64,000 nt of DNA from Bifidobacterium choerinum (GTDB lineage: Bacteria; Actinomycetota; Actinomycetes; Actinomycetales; Bifidobacteriaceae), in the NCBI RefSeq assembly GCF_000741135.1, contig NZ_JGYU01000012.1, forward strand, positions 1 through 64,000, read 5' to 3'. The position numbers were made by a program, and so were the translations under genes. Of the stretch, positions 18,507-28,843 are shown in pieces. Numbering within the stretch: position 1 is the stretch's first letter; each line of letters opens with the position of its first letter. The notes below the pieces were generated by a model, which saw only the letters and a list, made by a program, of their open reading frames with translations, did not search any database and had not been told where the DNA came from.

Positions 18507-18806
18507 CTGTGGCGTTTTGTGGGTGAGTCACCAAAGCAATGCCGTATTGGGTGCCGCAGGTGGTCGTTTGTGTGTGAGGTCACCTACGGAATGCCACATC
18601 AGCTGGCACAGCTGGCATTCTGCATGTGCGTCACCGATGGAATGCCGTGTCGGATGCTGCAGACGGCATTCTACGGGTGAGGTCACCAATGGAATGCCAC
18701 ATCAGTTGTCGCAGTTGGCATTCTGTGGGTGAGTCGCCAATGGAATGCCGTGTGATCGGCTGCGGATGGTCGTTCGTAGGTGCGGCACCTGCGGAATGCC
18801 GGCGTG
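18507..18806. repeat. Hairpin array C: 6 palindromic units, 51-52 bp period
   Basis: Units start at 18511, 18562, 18614, 18665, 18717 and 18768. They share the architecture and outer arms (GGCATTC/GAATGCC) of arrays A and B, with linkers like CACATCAGTTG and GTCGGATGCTG. The array fills the space between the L20 operon terminator and the xerD promoter region. It holds no convincing ORF. Confidence 0.87.
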
Positions 18807-18893
18807 CGGCGGTGGACGGGCCGCAGCGGGGTGCGTCGGCGGATATAAACGGATATAAATAGGAACAGACGGCATCGGCGAAGGAGGATGGGG

Positions 18894-19817
18894 ATGGCGA
18901 ACGGGCTGCGGATGGCGGAGTCGAAGTTCCTCGCGTACATCGACGTCGAACGCGGATTGGCGAAGGCGACCGTCGAAGCGTACGAACGTGACCTCGACCG
19001 CTATCTGCAGTGGCTCGACGCGCGCGGCATCGACGACGCGCGCGCGATCACGCCGCTGCACGTCGAGGCCTTCATCCAGTCGCTCGCGATCGACGGGCAG
19101 AGCGCGACGAGCCGCGCGCGGCATCTCGCGAGCGTGCACATGTTCCACCGCTTCATGCTCGGCGAACATCTCGTCGACGACGACGTCTCGCAGCAGGTGA
19201 AGGCGCCGAAGGCCGGGTCGGCGCTGCCAGACGTGCTCGACGTCGACGAGGTCGCCGCGCTGCTCAAGGCGGCGCGCCCCGAGGGCACGGACGACGCCGC
19301 CGGACTGCGCGACGACGCATTGCTCGAGTTCATGTACGCGACCGGCTGCCGCGTCAGCGAGGCCGTCGGCACGAACCTCGACGACTTCGACTTCGACGAG
19401 CAGGTCGTGCGGCTGACCGGTAAAGGCGACAAGCAGCGGCTCGTGCCCTTCGGCGACTACGCGCGCGACGCGTTGGACGCCTACCTCAGATACGGACGCA
19501 CGCCGCTGCAGGAGAAGGCGAAGGGCGCGCCGGAATTGCGCGCGGTCTTCCTCAACCTGCGCGGGAGGCGGCTGTCGCGGCAGTCGGTGTGGGAGATCAT
19601 CCGCCGCGCCGGCGAGCGCGCGCACATCACGCGGTCGCTGCACCCGCACACGCTGCGGCATTCGTTCGCGACGCACCTCATCCAGGGCGGCGCGGACGTG
19701 CGCACCGTGCAGGAGCTGCTCGGGCACGCGTCGGTGAAGACGACGCAGATCTACACGCACATCAGCCCCGAAGCGCTCATCGAAACGTACATCACCGCTC
19801 ATCCACGCGCCAAATAG
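18894..19817 (+). CDS. xerD: Site-specific tyrosine recombinase XerD
   Basis: With XerC it resolves chromosome dimers at dif. An N-terminal SAM-like core-binding domain (residues 8-100) precedes the catalytic domain. Catalytic residues seen are R153 (TGCRVSEA), H252 and R255 (HTLRHSFATHL), H278 (LLGHASVKTTQ) and Y287 (QIYTHIS). ATG 18894 is chosen because GGAGG lies 6 nt upstream, whereas ATG 18888 abuts that site. It lies upstream of parA, as in many actinobacteria. At 307 residues it is full length. Confidence 0.93.
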   Translation: MANGLRMAESKFLAYIDVERGLAKATVEAYERDLDRYLQWLDARGIDDARAITPLHVEAFIQSLAIDGQSATSRARHLASVHMFHRFMLGEHLVDDDVSQQVKAPKAGSALPDVLDVDEVAALLKAARPEGTDDAAGLRDDALLEFMYATGCRVSEAVGTNLDDFDFDEQVVRLTGKGDKQRLVPFGDYARDALDAYLRYGRTPLQEKAKGAPELRAVFLNLRGRRLSRQSVWEIIRRAGERAHITRSLHPHTLRHSFATHLIQGGADVRTVQELLGHASVKTTQIYTHISPEALIETYITAHPRAK

Positions 19818-19910
19818 GCGGTTGCGGGGAGCCCGAAGCGGTACACTGGAAACTTAGTGAAGACAGGACGTCGTCGCAGCGTCGGCGGCGTCGGCACATG
19901 CATGACCTGA

Positions 19911-19916
19911 TAAAGT
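19911..19916 (+). promoter_or_regulatory. -10 element of parA (leaderless start)
   Basis: TAAAGT begins 13 nt before ATG 19924, the same geometry as several other genes here. It favours ATG 19924 over the in-frame GTG 19915. Confidence 0.45.
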
Positions 19917-19923
19917 GAGCGGT

Positions 19924-20763
19924 ATGCCTACGGATTTGCTTGGACGAGAATACGAGACCTTCCCGGTACCCGAGCCGTTGCAGCAGCACGGTCCGGCGCG
20001 GGTCATCGCGATGTGCAACCAGAAGGGCGGCGTAGGCAAGACGACGAGCTCGATCAACATCGCCGGCGCGCTCGCGCAGTACGGCAGGCGCGTACTCATC
20101 GTCGACTTCGACCCGCAGGGCGCGGCGACGGTGGGTCTCGGCATCAACGCGAACGTGCTCGACAACACGATCTACACGGCGCTGTTCGACCCGAAGATCG
20201 ACGTGCACGACATCATCCAGCCGACGAAGTTCGAGGGGCTCGACATCATTCCGGCGAACATCGACCTGTCGGCCGCCGAAGTGCAGCTCGTGACCGAGGT
20301 CGGCCGCGAGCAGATCCTCGCGAGCGTGCTGCGCCCGGTCATCAAGGAGTACGACGCGATCATCATCGACTGCCAGCCGTCGCTCGGTCTGCTCACCGTG
20401 AACGCGCTGACGGCGGCGGACGGCGTCATCATCCCGGTGGCCGCCGAGTTCTTCGCGCTGCGCGGCGTCGCGCTGCTCATGCAGTCGATCGAGAAGGTGC
20501 AGGCGCGCATCAACCCCGGACTCGAGGTCTTCGGCGTGCTCGTGACGATGTACACGCACACGTTGCACTGCGACGAGGTCGTGCAGCGCATCTACGAGGC
20601 CTTCGGCGACAAGGTGTTCCATTCGGTCATCTCGCGGTCGATCAAGCTGCCCGACGCGAACGTCGCGGCGGCGCCGATCACCTACTACGCGCACAACCAC
20701 AAGACCGCGCGCGAATACCGCGAGGTCGCGCGCGAGCTCATCGCGAAGGGGATCATCGCCTGA
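19924..20763 (+). CDS. parA: ParA/Soj-family ATPase
   Basis: Deviant Walker A ATPase: MCNQKGGVGKTTSSINIAGAL with the signature lysine, Walker A' LIVDFDPQGAATVGLG, Walker B AIIIDCQPSLG, and PVAAEFFALRGVALLM. About 279 residues. No ParB gene or parS-like site is adjacent. In actinobacteria a second ParA-like gene often sits after xerD and before scpA-scpB; here the next gene is an NrtR-type regulator instead. The cargo is therefore unclear; chromosome-related positioning is an inference. Confidence 0.87.
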   Translation: MPTDLLGREYETFPVPEPLQQHGPARVIAMCNQKGGVGKTTSSINIAGALAQYGRRVLIVDFDPQGAATVGLGINANVLDNTIYTALFDPKIDVHDIIQPTKFEGLDIIPANIDLSAAEVQLVTEVGREQILASVLRPVIKEYDAIIIDCQPSLGLLTVNALTAADGVIIPVAAEFFALRGVALLMQSIEKVQARINPGLEVFGVLVTMYTHTLHCDEVVQRIYEAFGDKVFHSVISRSIKLPDANVAAAPITYYAHNHKTAREYREVARELIAKGIIA

Positions 20764-20805
20764 TCCGTCTGTTTTTTTCGATCGCGCGGCCACTGCGCCG
20801 CGTGG

Positions 20806-20854
20806 GGCGAAGGCTCCGCGGCCACGAATATATCGTGGCCGCGGAGCCTTCGCC
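20806..20854. terminator. Terminator of parA
   Basis: Perfect 22-bp arms (GGCGAAGGCTCCGCGGCCAC plus GA, and complement) around ATATA, 42 bp after the parA stop. Confidence 0.85.
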
Positions 20855-20926
20855 GTTTGCGGCGTCCGGCGTCTCCCCGTGCGGATTCCGCATGCCCGGC
20901 CGTCGTATCGACCACAATATGGACAG

Positions 20927-20953
20927 CACTTATAGTCATATTGACTATAAGTG
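20927..20953. promoter_or_regulatory. Candidate NrtR operator
   Basis: CACTTATAGTCA, then TAT, then TGACTATAAGTG: a perfect inverted repeat with 12-bp arms, AT-rich in a GC-rich background. It lies about 105 bp before the NrtR-type regulator gene and the NiaP-like transporter gene. Such a site is expected for autoregulation; the pairing is inferred from context. Confidence 0.65.
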
Positions 20954-21057
20954 ATACGCTGACGATGACCGCGGCGGCGGCTCCGGCCGTCGGACCGCCG
21001 ACGGATATGCGGACATGAACGACGACAAACGACGATACGCGTGGAGGAGTGCGGACG

Positions 21058-21882
21058 GTGGGCATCGGCAACGTCAGCGAACGCCGCGACGAGGCGCCGC
21101 AGGTGGGCGTCACGTCGGTCATCCTCGCGCTCGGACCGGCCGACGGAGGCGCGCGCCGCCGCCTGTGGCTGCCGCTCGTGCGTCGCGTGCGCGAGCCGTT
21201 CCTCGGCGCGTGGGCGCTGCCCGGCGGCCCGCTCAGGGCCGGCCGCTCGCTCGAACGCTCGGCCTACGAGACGCTCGCGTCGACGACCGACCTGCATCCG
21301 GGCTATCTCGAGCAGCTGTACACCTTCGGCGACCCTGAGCGTTCGCACGGGGGAGTGCCGATGGTCTCGATCTGCTACTGGGCGCTCGTCGGCCAGGTGG
21401 ACGTCGCCTCGCTCGAACCGAAGCACAACGTGGCCTGGTTCGCCGAGGACGCGCTGCCCGAGCTCGCCTTCGACCACCGTCGCATCGTCGACTACGCGAT
21501 CTGGCGGTTGCGGCATCGTCTCGACATGCCGAAGGTCGTGCGCGAACTCGTCGGCGGGACCTTCACGCTGCGCGAACTGCACGCCGTGAGTGAGGCGGTC
21601 GAGGGACACCCGATCGATCTTGCCAACTTCCGCAGGCGCACGCTCGCCTCGGGAATGCTCGAGGAGACCGGAGAGCATCGCCGCGTCGGCCGCCAGCGGC
21701 CGGCCGCGCTCTACCGTTTCCGCGCCGACGTCGCGCCGGCGGACGACGGCGCGCTGCCGCAGGGATTCGACGCCGGCGACCTGTCGCGGATCGCCGCGCA
21801 TGCGGCGGACGAACGCACGGCGGGCGGGCACGACGGCCATCCCGACGCGATCGCCGCGTTGACGACCGACGTGCGGCCGTAG
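21058..21882 (+). CDS. nrtR: NrtR-type NUDIX transcriptional regulator
   Basis: The N-terminal NUDIX-like domain (VTSVILAL, FLGAWALPGGPLRAGRSLERSA) has a degraded NUDIX box: the catalytic REXXEE positions read YETLAST, so hydrolase activity is unlikely and ligand sensing is expected. The C-terminal winged helix matches NrtR proteins (FTLRELHAVSEAVEGHPIDL, then NFRRRTLASGMLEETG). NrtR represses NAD biosynthesis or salvage genes and senses ADP-ribose or related compounds. GTG 21058 is preferred because GGAGG is 10 nt upstream; GTG 21049 is too close to it. It is followed after 99 bp by a NiaP-like transporter gene. Confidence 0.85.
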   Translation: MGIGNVSERRDEAPQVGVTSVILALGPADGGARRRLWLPLVRRVREPFLGAWALPGGPLRAGRSLERSAYETLASTTDLHPGYLEQLYTFGDPERSHGGVPMVSICYWALVGQVDVASLEPKHNVAWFAEDALPELAFDHRRIVDYAIWRLRHRLDMPKVVRELVGGTFTLRELHAVSEAVEGHPIDLANFRRRTLASGMLEETGEHRRVGRQRPAALYRFRADVAPADDGALPQGFDAGDLSRIAAHAADERTAGGHDGHPDAIAALTTDVRP

Positions 21883-21981
21883 CGGCGCAATGTGATCGAT
21901 CAGCCCCGGCCGACCAATCGGTTCCAATCACACAATCCAATCCAATCAACCATCACCACTCGCAGCACATGGGAGGTACCA

Positions 21982-23382
21982 ATGACCGCTGCAGAACGCA
22001 CATTCGGCGTACCCTCGCGCGGCGCGGACGCGGACGCCCCGGAATCGCGCGCCGACATCACGACGCCCACGCGCAACGAACGCCTCGACAGGCTTCCGCT
22101 CAACCGCGCGCACCGCAAGCTGCTCGTCGCCTCGGGCATCGGCTGGGCCTTCGACGCGATGGACGTCGGCCTCGTCTCCTTCGTCGTCGCTGCGATCGCC
22201 GCCGACCCGCACTTCAACCTCGACGCCGTGCAGAAGTCGTGGGTGCTGTCGATCGGCTTCATCGGCATGGCGATCGGCGCCGCGCTCGGCGGCTGGTTCG
22301 CCGACCGCTGGGGACGCAAGACCGTGTTCACGGCGACGATGGTCATCTTCGGCATCGCCAACGGCGCGATGGCGTTCTCGTGGACGCTCGCGATGCTGCT
22401 CGCCGCGCGCTTCGTCATCGGCCTGGGCCTCGGCGCCGAACTGCCGGTCGCCTCGACGCTCGTCTCCGAGTTCTCGCCGGCGAAGCAGCGCGGACGCATC
22501 ACCGTGCTGCTCGAATCCTTCTGGGCCGTCGGCTGGATCGTCGCGGCCGCGATCGGCTACTTCGTCATTCCGAACACCGGCGACTGGGGCTGGCGCTGGG
22601 CGCTGCTCATCGGCGCGCTGCCGCTGCTCTACGCGATCGTCGCGCGCCGTCAGCTGCCCGAGTCGGTCCGTTTCCTCGAGGCGCAGGGCCGCGACGAGGA
22701 GGCCGAGCGTTCGGTGCGCTACTTCGAGGCGGCGAGCGGCGTCGAACCGGTCGAAAGCCGCAAGGCCGTCAAGCTGCCGAAGATCCGCACGCGCGAGCTG
22801 TTCGGCCGCAGATACCTCGGCGTGACGGTGGCGATCTGGGCCACCTGGTTCTTCGTCAACTTCTCGTACTACGGCGCGTTCACATGGATGCCGAGCCTGC
22901 TCGCCGACCAGTTCGGCTCGCTGACGAAATCCTTCGGCTACACGTTGGCGATCTCGCTCGCGCAGCTGCCCGGTTACTTCCTCGCCGCATGGCTCGTCGA
23001 ACGCTGGGGACGTCGCCGCACGCTGAGCGTCTTCCTCGCCGTCTCCGCCGTCGCCGCGTTCCTGTTCTCGCGCTCGGCGAACGTGACGCAGGTGCTCGCC
23101 TTCGGCATGCTGCTGTCGGCCTCGAACCTCGGCGCGTGGGGCGTCCTCTATGCGGTGACGCCGGAGATCTACCCGACGCGTCTGCGCGGCGCCGCCTCCG
23201 GCGCGGCGGCCGCCTGTGGACGCGTGGCCGCGATCATCGCGCCGCTGCTCATGCCGTGGTTCCTGTCGATGGCCGGCGGCGACAAGTCGATCGCCTTCGT
23301 CGTCTTCGCCGTCGCCTTCGTGCTCGCCTGCGTCGCCGCGCTCTTCCTGCCCGAGAAGACCGGCGCCGCGCTCGACGACTGA
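21982..23382 (+). CDS. niaP: MFS transporter, NiaP-like niacin uptake
   Basis: Twelve-helix major facilitator of the sugar-porter-like group. The start of the membrane part, RLDRLPLNRAHRKLLVASGI then GWAFDAMDVGLVSFVVAAI, closely resembles NiaP niacin transporters. Classical loops GGWFADRWGRKT, LGLGAELPVAS and PEIYPTRLRG are present. Placement directly after an NrtR-type repressor supports nicotinate or nicotinamide uptake. ATG 21982 has GGGAGG 5 nt upstream. 466 residues. Other aromatic-acid substrates cannot be excluded. Confidence 0.75.
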   Translation: MTAAERTFGVPSRGADADAPESRADITTPTRNERLDRLPLNRAHRKLLVASGIGWAFDAMDVGLVSFVVAAIAADPHFNLDAVQKSWVLSIGFIGMAIGAALGGWFADRWGRKTVFTATMVIFGIANGAMAFSWTLAMLLAARFVIGLGLGAELPVASTLVSEFSPAKQRGRITVLLESFWAVGWIVAAAIGYFVIPNTGDWGWRWALLIGALPLLYAIVARRQLPESVRFLEAQGRDEEAERSVRYFEAASGVEPVESRKAVKLPKIRTRELFGRRYLGVTVAIWATWFFVNFSYYGAFTWMPSLLADQFGSLTKSFGYTLAISLAQLPGYFLAAWLVERWGRRRTLSVFLAVSAVAAFLFSRSANVTQVLAFGMLLSASNLGAWGVLYAVTPEIYPTRLRGAASGAAAACGRVAAIIAPLLMPWFLSMAGGDKSIAFVVFAVAFVLACVAALFLPEKTGAALDD

Positions 23383-23385
23383 TCC

Positions 23386-23469
23386 GCGGAGACGAAAGCG
23401 GCCGCCCGTGTCCGGAACTTCCCGTCGATTGCGACGGATCCGGACGCGGGCGGCCGCTTTCGTCTCCGC
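23386..23469. terminator. Long hairpin after niaP
   Basis: GCGGAGACGAAAGCGGCCGC and its complement form the outer stem, with a further GTCCGG/CCGGAC inner stem, immediately after the stop codon. Between this hairpin and typA (about 200 bp) nothing else was recognised except the typA promoter region. Confidence 0.7.
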
Positions 23470-23676
23470 ATTCCCCCCCGACGACAACGGAATCGGACAC
23501 GGGCGTTCTGCAGGCGTCCGTGTCTCCAACCGGGCGTCGCGGAACCGGACGCTGAGCCCCGCGCATGCCGTGTCAGCATCGTCGCGTACCATATCGATGG
23601 TTTGTGTACGAATGGTGAACCGGACAGGGTTCGGCACGGTTACGCAGGAAATCAATGGCTTTAGGAGAAAACATTC

Positions 23677-25611
<1,935 letters not shown>

Positions 25612-25635
25612 GCCGTATCCGACGGCGCACGATCT

Positions 25636-25670
25636 GACGGGGCTCCGCACATCATGTGCGGGGCCCCGTC
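25636..25670 (+). terminator. Terminator of typA
   Basis: GACGGGGCTCCGCAC and GTGCGGGGCCCCGTC form an almost perfect 15-bp stem, 24 bp after the stop. Confidence 0.82.
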
Positions 25671-25794
25671 GTCTCTATGCGGCCGCGCGTCCATATCGGC
25701 CGTGCAATACTGCCGCGCATGGCCCGGTACACCCGCGCGGGCCGGCACGATGCCTTCGCGACGTCTTCGCATGGTTCGCCTACACTGGGTGGCT

Positions 25795-26316
25795 ATGAGC
25801 ACCTCCGACCCCAATCCGATGCGGTCGCGCGACGCCGTGCGCCGCTCCGACCTGCCATGGAGCCACCGGCAGAACGTCTTCGTCCGCAGCCTCGTCACGA
25901 TCGCCAGCGCCGTCGCGGCGGGCGTGCTCGGCACGCTCGCGCACCGCATGGGCGCGTCGGCGAACATCCCCTACGGTCTCGTGCTCGCGTTCGTCCTCAT
26001 CGGCGCCTCCGCGTGGTGCGCCCGCGCGCGCGGCGGCGTCCCCGGCCTGGCATTGCATCTGAGCGTCTCCTATCTGGCCGTCTGGTGCATGGCGATGCCG
26101 GGGCCCGGCGGCGACCTGATGCTGCCGATCGGCTTCCATGCGACGACGATTCCGTGGTGGTCGCAGCATGCGGGGTACATCTGGCTGTACGGATCGCTCA
26201 TCGTCCAGCTTCTGCTGCTCATCTGCCCGGCGCGGTGGTTCCGCGTCGCGCCGGCGGCCGCCCCGCGGAACGACGCCGCTGCCGCATCCGCCGACGCCGC
26301 GGGGAAGGCCATCTGA
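25795..26316 (+). CDS. Four-helix membrane protein (unknown)
   Basis: 173 residues with four hydrophobic segments (about 27-47, 54-68, 80-98 and 118-140), a polar N-terminus and an Ala-rich cytoplasmic tail. The pattern resembles a small actinobacterial integral-membrane family found near tyrosine/phenylalanine genes or typA; no function is known to me. TACACT begins 14 nt before the ATG, so the transcript is probably leaderless. Its stop overlaps the start of pheA (TGATG), so the two are translationally coupled. Confidence 0.72.
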   Translation: MSTSDPNPMRSRDAVRRSDLPWSHRQNVFVRSLVTIASAVAAGVLGTLAHRMGASANIPYGLVLAFVLIGASAWCARARGGVPGLALHLSVSYLAVWCMAMPGPGGDLMLPIGFHATTIPWWSQHAGYIWLYGSLIVQLLLLICPARWFRVAPAAAPRNDAAAASADAAGKAI

Positions 26317-27356
26317 TGGGCGCGCGTCGGCTGTACTATCTGGGGCCGGAGGGCACCTTCACGCATCAGGCGGCGATCGAGGCGTCGCGGCTGCTCGCCG
26401 CGGGCGCCGCCGCCGACGTCACGTTGGAGCCGTGCGCCGACGCCGCGTCGATCGTGCGCGCCGTCGGCGAGGGGAGCGGATGGGGCGTCGTCGCCTGGGA
26501 GAACAACGTCGAAGGCTACGTCGTGCCGAACCTCGACATGCTCATCGACGCGCGCGACGTCGCCGGCTTCGCGCGCGTCGGCGTCGACGTGACCTTCTGC
26601 GCCTTCGTCACGCCGACGACCTACGAGCGGGCGATGGCGGCGCGCAAGGACGGCGAATCCGAACTCGACGCCGTCTGCCGCGTCTGCACGGGCGCGTCGG
26701 CGCATCCGCACGGACTCGCGCAGTGCCGTCGCTTCACGCAGTCCCATCGGCTGCGCGAGATGCCGGCGGCGTCGAACGCGGCCGCCTGCCGCGACCTCGT
26801 CGACGGCCGCATCGCCTTCGGCCCCGAGATCTGCGGAAGCCTGTACGGGCTGCGCCTCGTCGCACGGGGCGTCGAGGACTTCCACGGCGCGCGCACCGAG
26901 TTCCTCGTCATCGCGCGCCGCGACGACGTGCACGACGAACTCATGGCCGCACGCGCGCGCGGCGTCGCCGAATTCGAATCGATCCTCACGTTCATTCCGT
27001 TGGCGACCGGTCCGGGCGTCCTCGCCGACGCGCTCGACGCGATCCGCGACGCCGGACTCAACATGACGAGCTTCATCTCGCGCCCGATCAAGGGCCATGA
27101 CGGCACCTACAGCTTCATTGCGACGCTCGACGCGGCGCCATGGGAGCCGCGCTTCCACGCGCTGCTCGTCGAAATCATCGAACACGGCGACTGGATCAAG
27201 ACGCTCGCCGTCTATCCGCGCCGCGAGCGGCCGCACCCGCCGGTGGACGAATGGATGCTTCCGCAAGGCGGGGTACGATGCACTATGGAGACCAACGAGA
27301 CATTGTCCGCTTCCCGAAGCGATGATGCGACGATGCGAAAGGAACTGCTGTGGTAG
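26316..27356 (+). CDS. pheA: Prephenate dehydratase
   Basis: Makes phenylpyruvate in phenylalanine synthesis. Motifs: YLGPEGTFTHQAA, VVAWENNVEGYV, ASAHPHGLAQCRRF, SNAAACRDL, GPEICGSLYGL and HGARTEFLVIAR. A C-terminal ACT domain follows (LTFIPLATGPGVLADALDAI, MTSFISRPIKG, YSFIATLD) that binds phenylalanine. The ATG overlaps the upstream stop, and the end overlaps tyrA by 7 nt, giving a three-gene operon. The last 25 residues are unlike the family and overlap what looks like a TACGAT-type promoter element for tyrA. Confidence 0.93.
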   Translation: MGARRLYYLGPEGTFTHQAAIEASRLLAAGAAADVTLEPCADAASIVRAVGEGSGWGVVAWENNVEGYVVPNLDMLIDARDVAGFARVGVDVTFCAFVTPTTYERAMAARKDGESELDAVCRVCTGASAHPHGLAQCRRFTQSHRLREMPAASNAAACRDLVDGRIAFGPEICGSLYGLRLVARGVEDFHGARTEFLVIARRDDVHDELMAARARGVAEFESILTFIPLATGPGVLADALDAIRDAGLNMTSFISRPIKGHDGTYSFIATLDAAPWEPRFHALLVEIIEHGDWIKTLAVYPRRERPHPPVDEWMLPQGGVRCTMETNETLSASRSDDATMRKELLW

Positions 27357-28456
27357 AAGAGGTAGCTGGCTCCGTAGAGGTGACGGACACGACGATCGAG
27401 GAGACGGTGACGATGCCCGACATCGGCCCGGAGGGCATCGACTGCCCGCGGCACATCGCCATCGTCGGACTCGGGCTCATCGGCGGCTCACTCGCGCTGC
27501 GCCTGCACTCGGCGGGCATCCATGTGAGCGCGTGGAACCACCGCCCGCATCCGTACGTGGCGGCGCGCGCCGTCGGCATCGACTGCAAGGACAGCCTCGA
27601 GGAGCTCGTCGCCGAGCATCCGGACGTCATCGTGCTGTGCAACTCGCTCGTCGCGATGCCGAAGATCCTCGAGACGATCAGGCCGATCATCGATCCGGCG
27701 CGCACGACGCTCACCGACGTCGGCAGCGTCAAGGGACTCGTACGCGAGCAGGTGCATGCTGCCGGCATCACCGACTGCTACGTCGGCGCCCACCCGATGA
27801 CCGGCAACGAACACTCCGGATGGGCGGCCGCCGACCCGTCGATCTTCGACAACGCGCTGTGGGCGCTCACCTACGACCACCATACCGATTACGCGCGCAT
27901 CGTGCAGGTCGCCGGCATGATCACGCGAGGCCTGCGCAACACGATGATCGTCATCGACGACGAGACACACGACCGCGCCGCATCGCTGATCTCGCACATG
28001 CCGCACGTCGTCTCGACGGCGCTCATCAACGAGCTGACGGCGAACCCGGACCGCAACATCGCGGCCGCGCTGTCCGCCGGATCGTGGCGCGACATGACGC
28101 GCGTCGCGCTCACCGACCCGGCGCGCACGGCGGCGATGATCGTCGAGAACGCCGACAACGTCGAGACGCTGCTGCGCAGCATGGCGCGCCGTCTCGAATC
28201 CTTCGCCGACGCATTGCACGACGACGACAAGGCGACGCTGCGCCGCTTCTTCGCCGAAGGACAGCCGTATCGCGACTACAAGGCGAGGCAGCGCGAGGCG
28301 ATCACGACAGGCGAGACGCAGACCGTGTTCACGACGATCAGGATCAGCGCCGACGACTGGCGCCGCGACCTGCTCGAATCGGCCAAGCGCGGCGAGCACA
28401 TCGTGCGCTTCACCTCCGGGCACCACGCGCTCGCCGAACGTCAGTTCATCGTCTGA
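27350..28456 (+). CDS. tyrA: Prephenate dehydrogenase
   Basis: Makes 4-hydroxyphenylpyruvate in tyrosine synthesis. Rossmann motif IAIVGLGLIGGSLALRLHSAG (residues 37-57), TDVGSVKG, HPMTGNEHSGW with the conserved histidine, and DHTD..RASLISHMPHVVSTAL. GTG 27350 has AAAGGA 6-7 nt upstream and overlaps pheA. 368 residues. No clear ACT domain follows; the last 80 residues are helical and charged. Confidence 0.92.
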   Translation: MVEEVAGSVEVTDTTIEETVTMPDIGPEGIDCPRHIAIVGLGLIGGSLALRLHSAGIHVSAWNHRPHPYVAARAVGIDCKDSLEELVAEHPDVIVLCNSLVAMPKILETIRPIIDPARTTLTDVGSVKGLVREQVHAAGITDCYVGAHPMTGNEHSGWAAADPSIFDNALWALTYDHHTDYARIVQVAGMITRGLRNTMIVIDDETHDRAASLISHMPHVVSTALINELTANPDRNIAAALSAGSWRDMTRVALTDPARTAAMIVENADNVETLLRSMARRLESFADALHDDDKATLRRFFAEGQPYRDYKARQREAITTGETQTVFTTIRISADDWRRDLLESAKRGEHIVRFTSGHHALAERQFIV

Positions 28457-28694
28457 CCGGGCGCTCCGGCACCGGCTTGAGGATCGCGATGTCCTCGGGG
28501 CGGATGCTGACGTCCTGCGCCGGCCGCGAGCCGTTCGCCGCCGCGTCGCGCGTCATCTCGAGTGTCTCGCCGTCCCATGAGCGGACATGGCCGACGACGT
28601 CGCGGTACTGCATGCGTCCGGTGCGTTCGTCGACGCCGGCGTGGAGGCGCACGACGACGCGCGCGCCGGCGGGGATGTGTTCGGGAAGTCTCAT
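28446..28694 (-). CDS. Conserved small protein (82 aa), possible SH3-like fold
   Basis: MRLPEHIPAGARVVVRLHAG, then RMQYRDVVGHVRSWDGETLEMTRDAA and DVSIRPEDIAILKPVPE: a short beta-rich protein with a turn pattern like small-barrel or SH3 domains. It is convergent with tyrA and overlaps its end by 11 bp. I recall similar proteins in bifidobacteria but know no function. AAAGG lies about 10 nt before the ATG. Confidence 0.65.
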   Translation of the reverse strand: MRLPEHIPAGARVVVRLHAGVDERTGRMQYRDVVGHVRSWDGETLEMTRDAAANGSRPAQDVSIRPEDIAILKPVPERPVRR

Positions 28695-28788
28695 GACGGC
28701 CGCCTTTCTGATCGTCCTGCATGCGGCCTGCCGTCGCATGCAGGACGGCATTGTAGTCGGCGCGCCCAATCGACATATGCACGCGGAA

Positions 28789-28829
28789 CGAGGCGGGCCC
28801 CGCGCACGATGTGCGCGGGGCCCGCCTCG
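28789..28829. terminator. Terminator of the ABC exporter operon
   Basis: CGAGGCGGGCCCCGCGCAC and its complement form a perfect 19-bp stem with a 3-nt loop (GAT), 15 bp after the permease stop. Confidence 0.85.
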
Positions 28830-28843
28830 TCGTACGTTTCGGG

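Noticed and set aside
18507..19817. Array C plus xerD as an integron with attC hairpins
   Set aside because: No gene cassettes lie between units, and the recombinase is a housekeeping XerD without the IntI insert. Left only as a remote idea.
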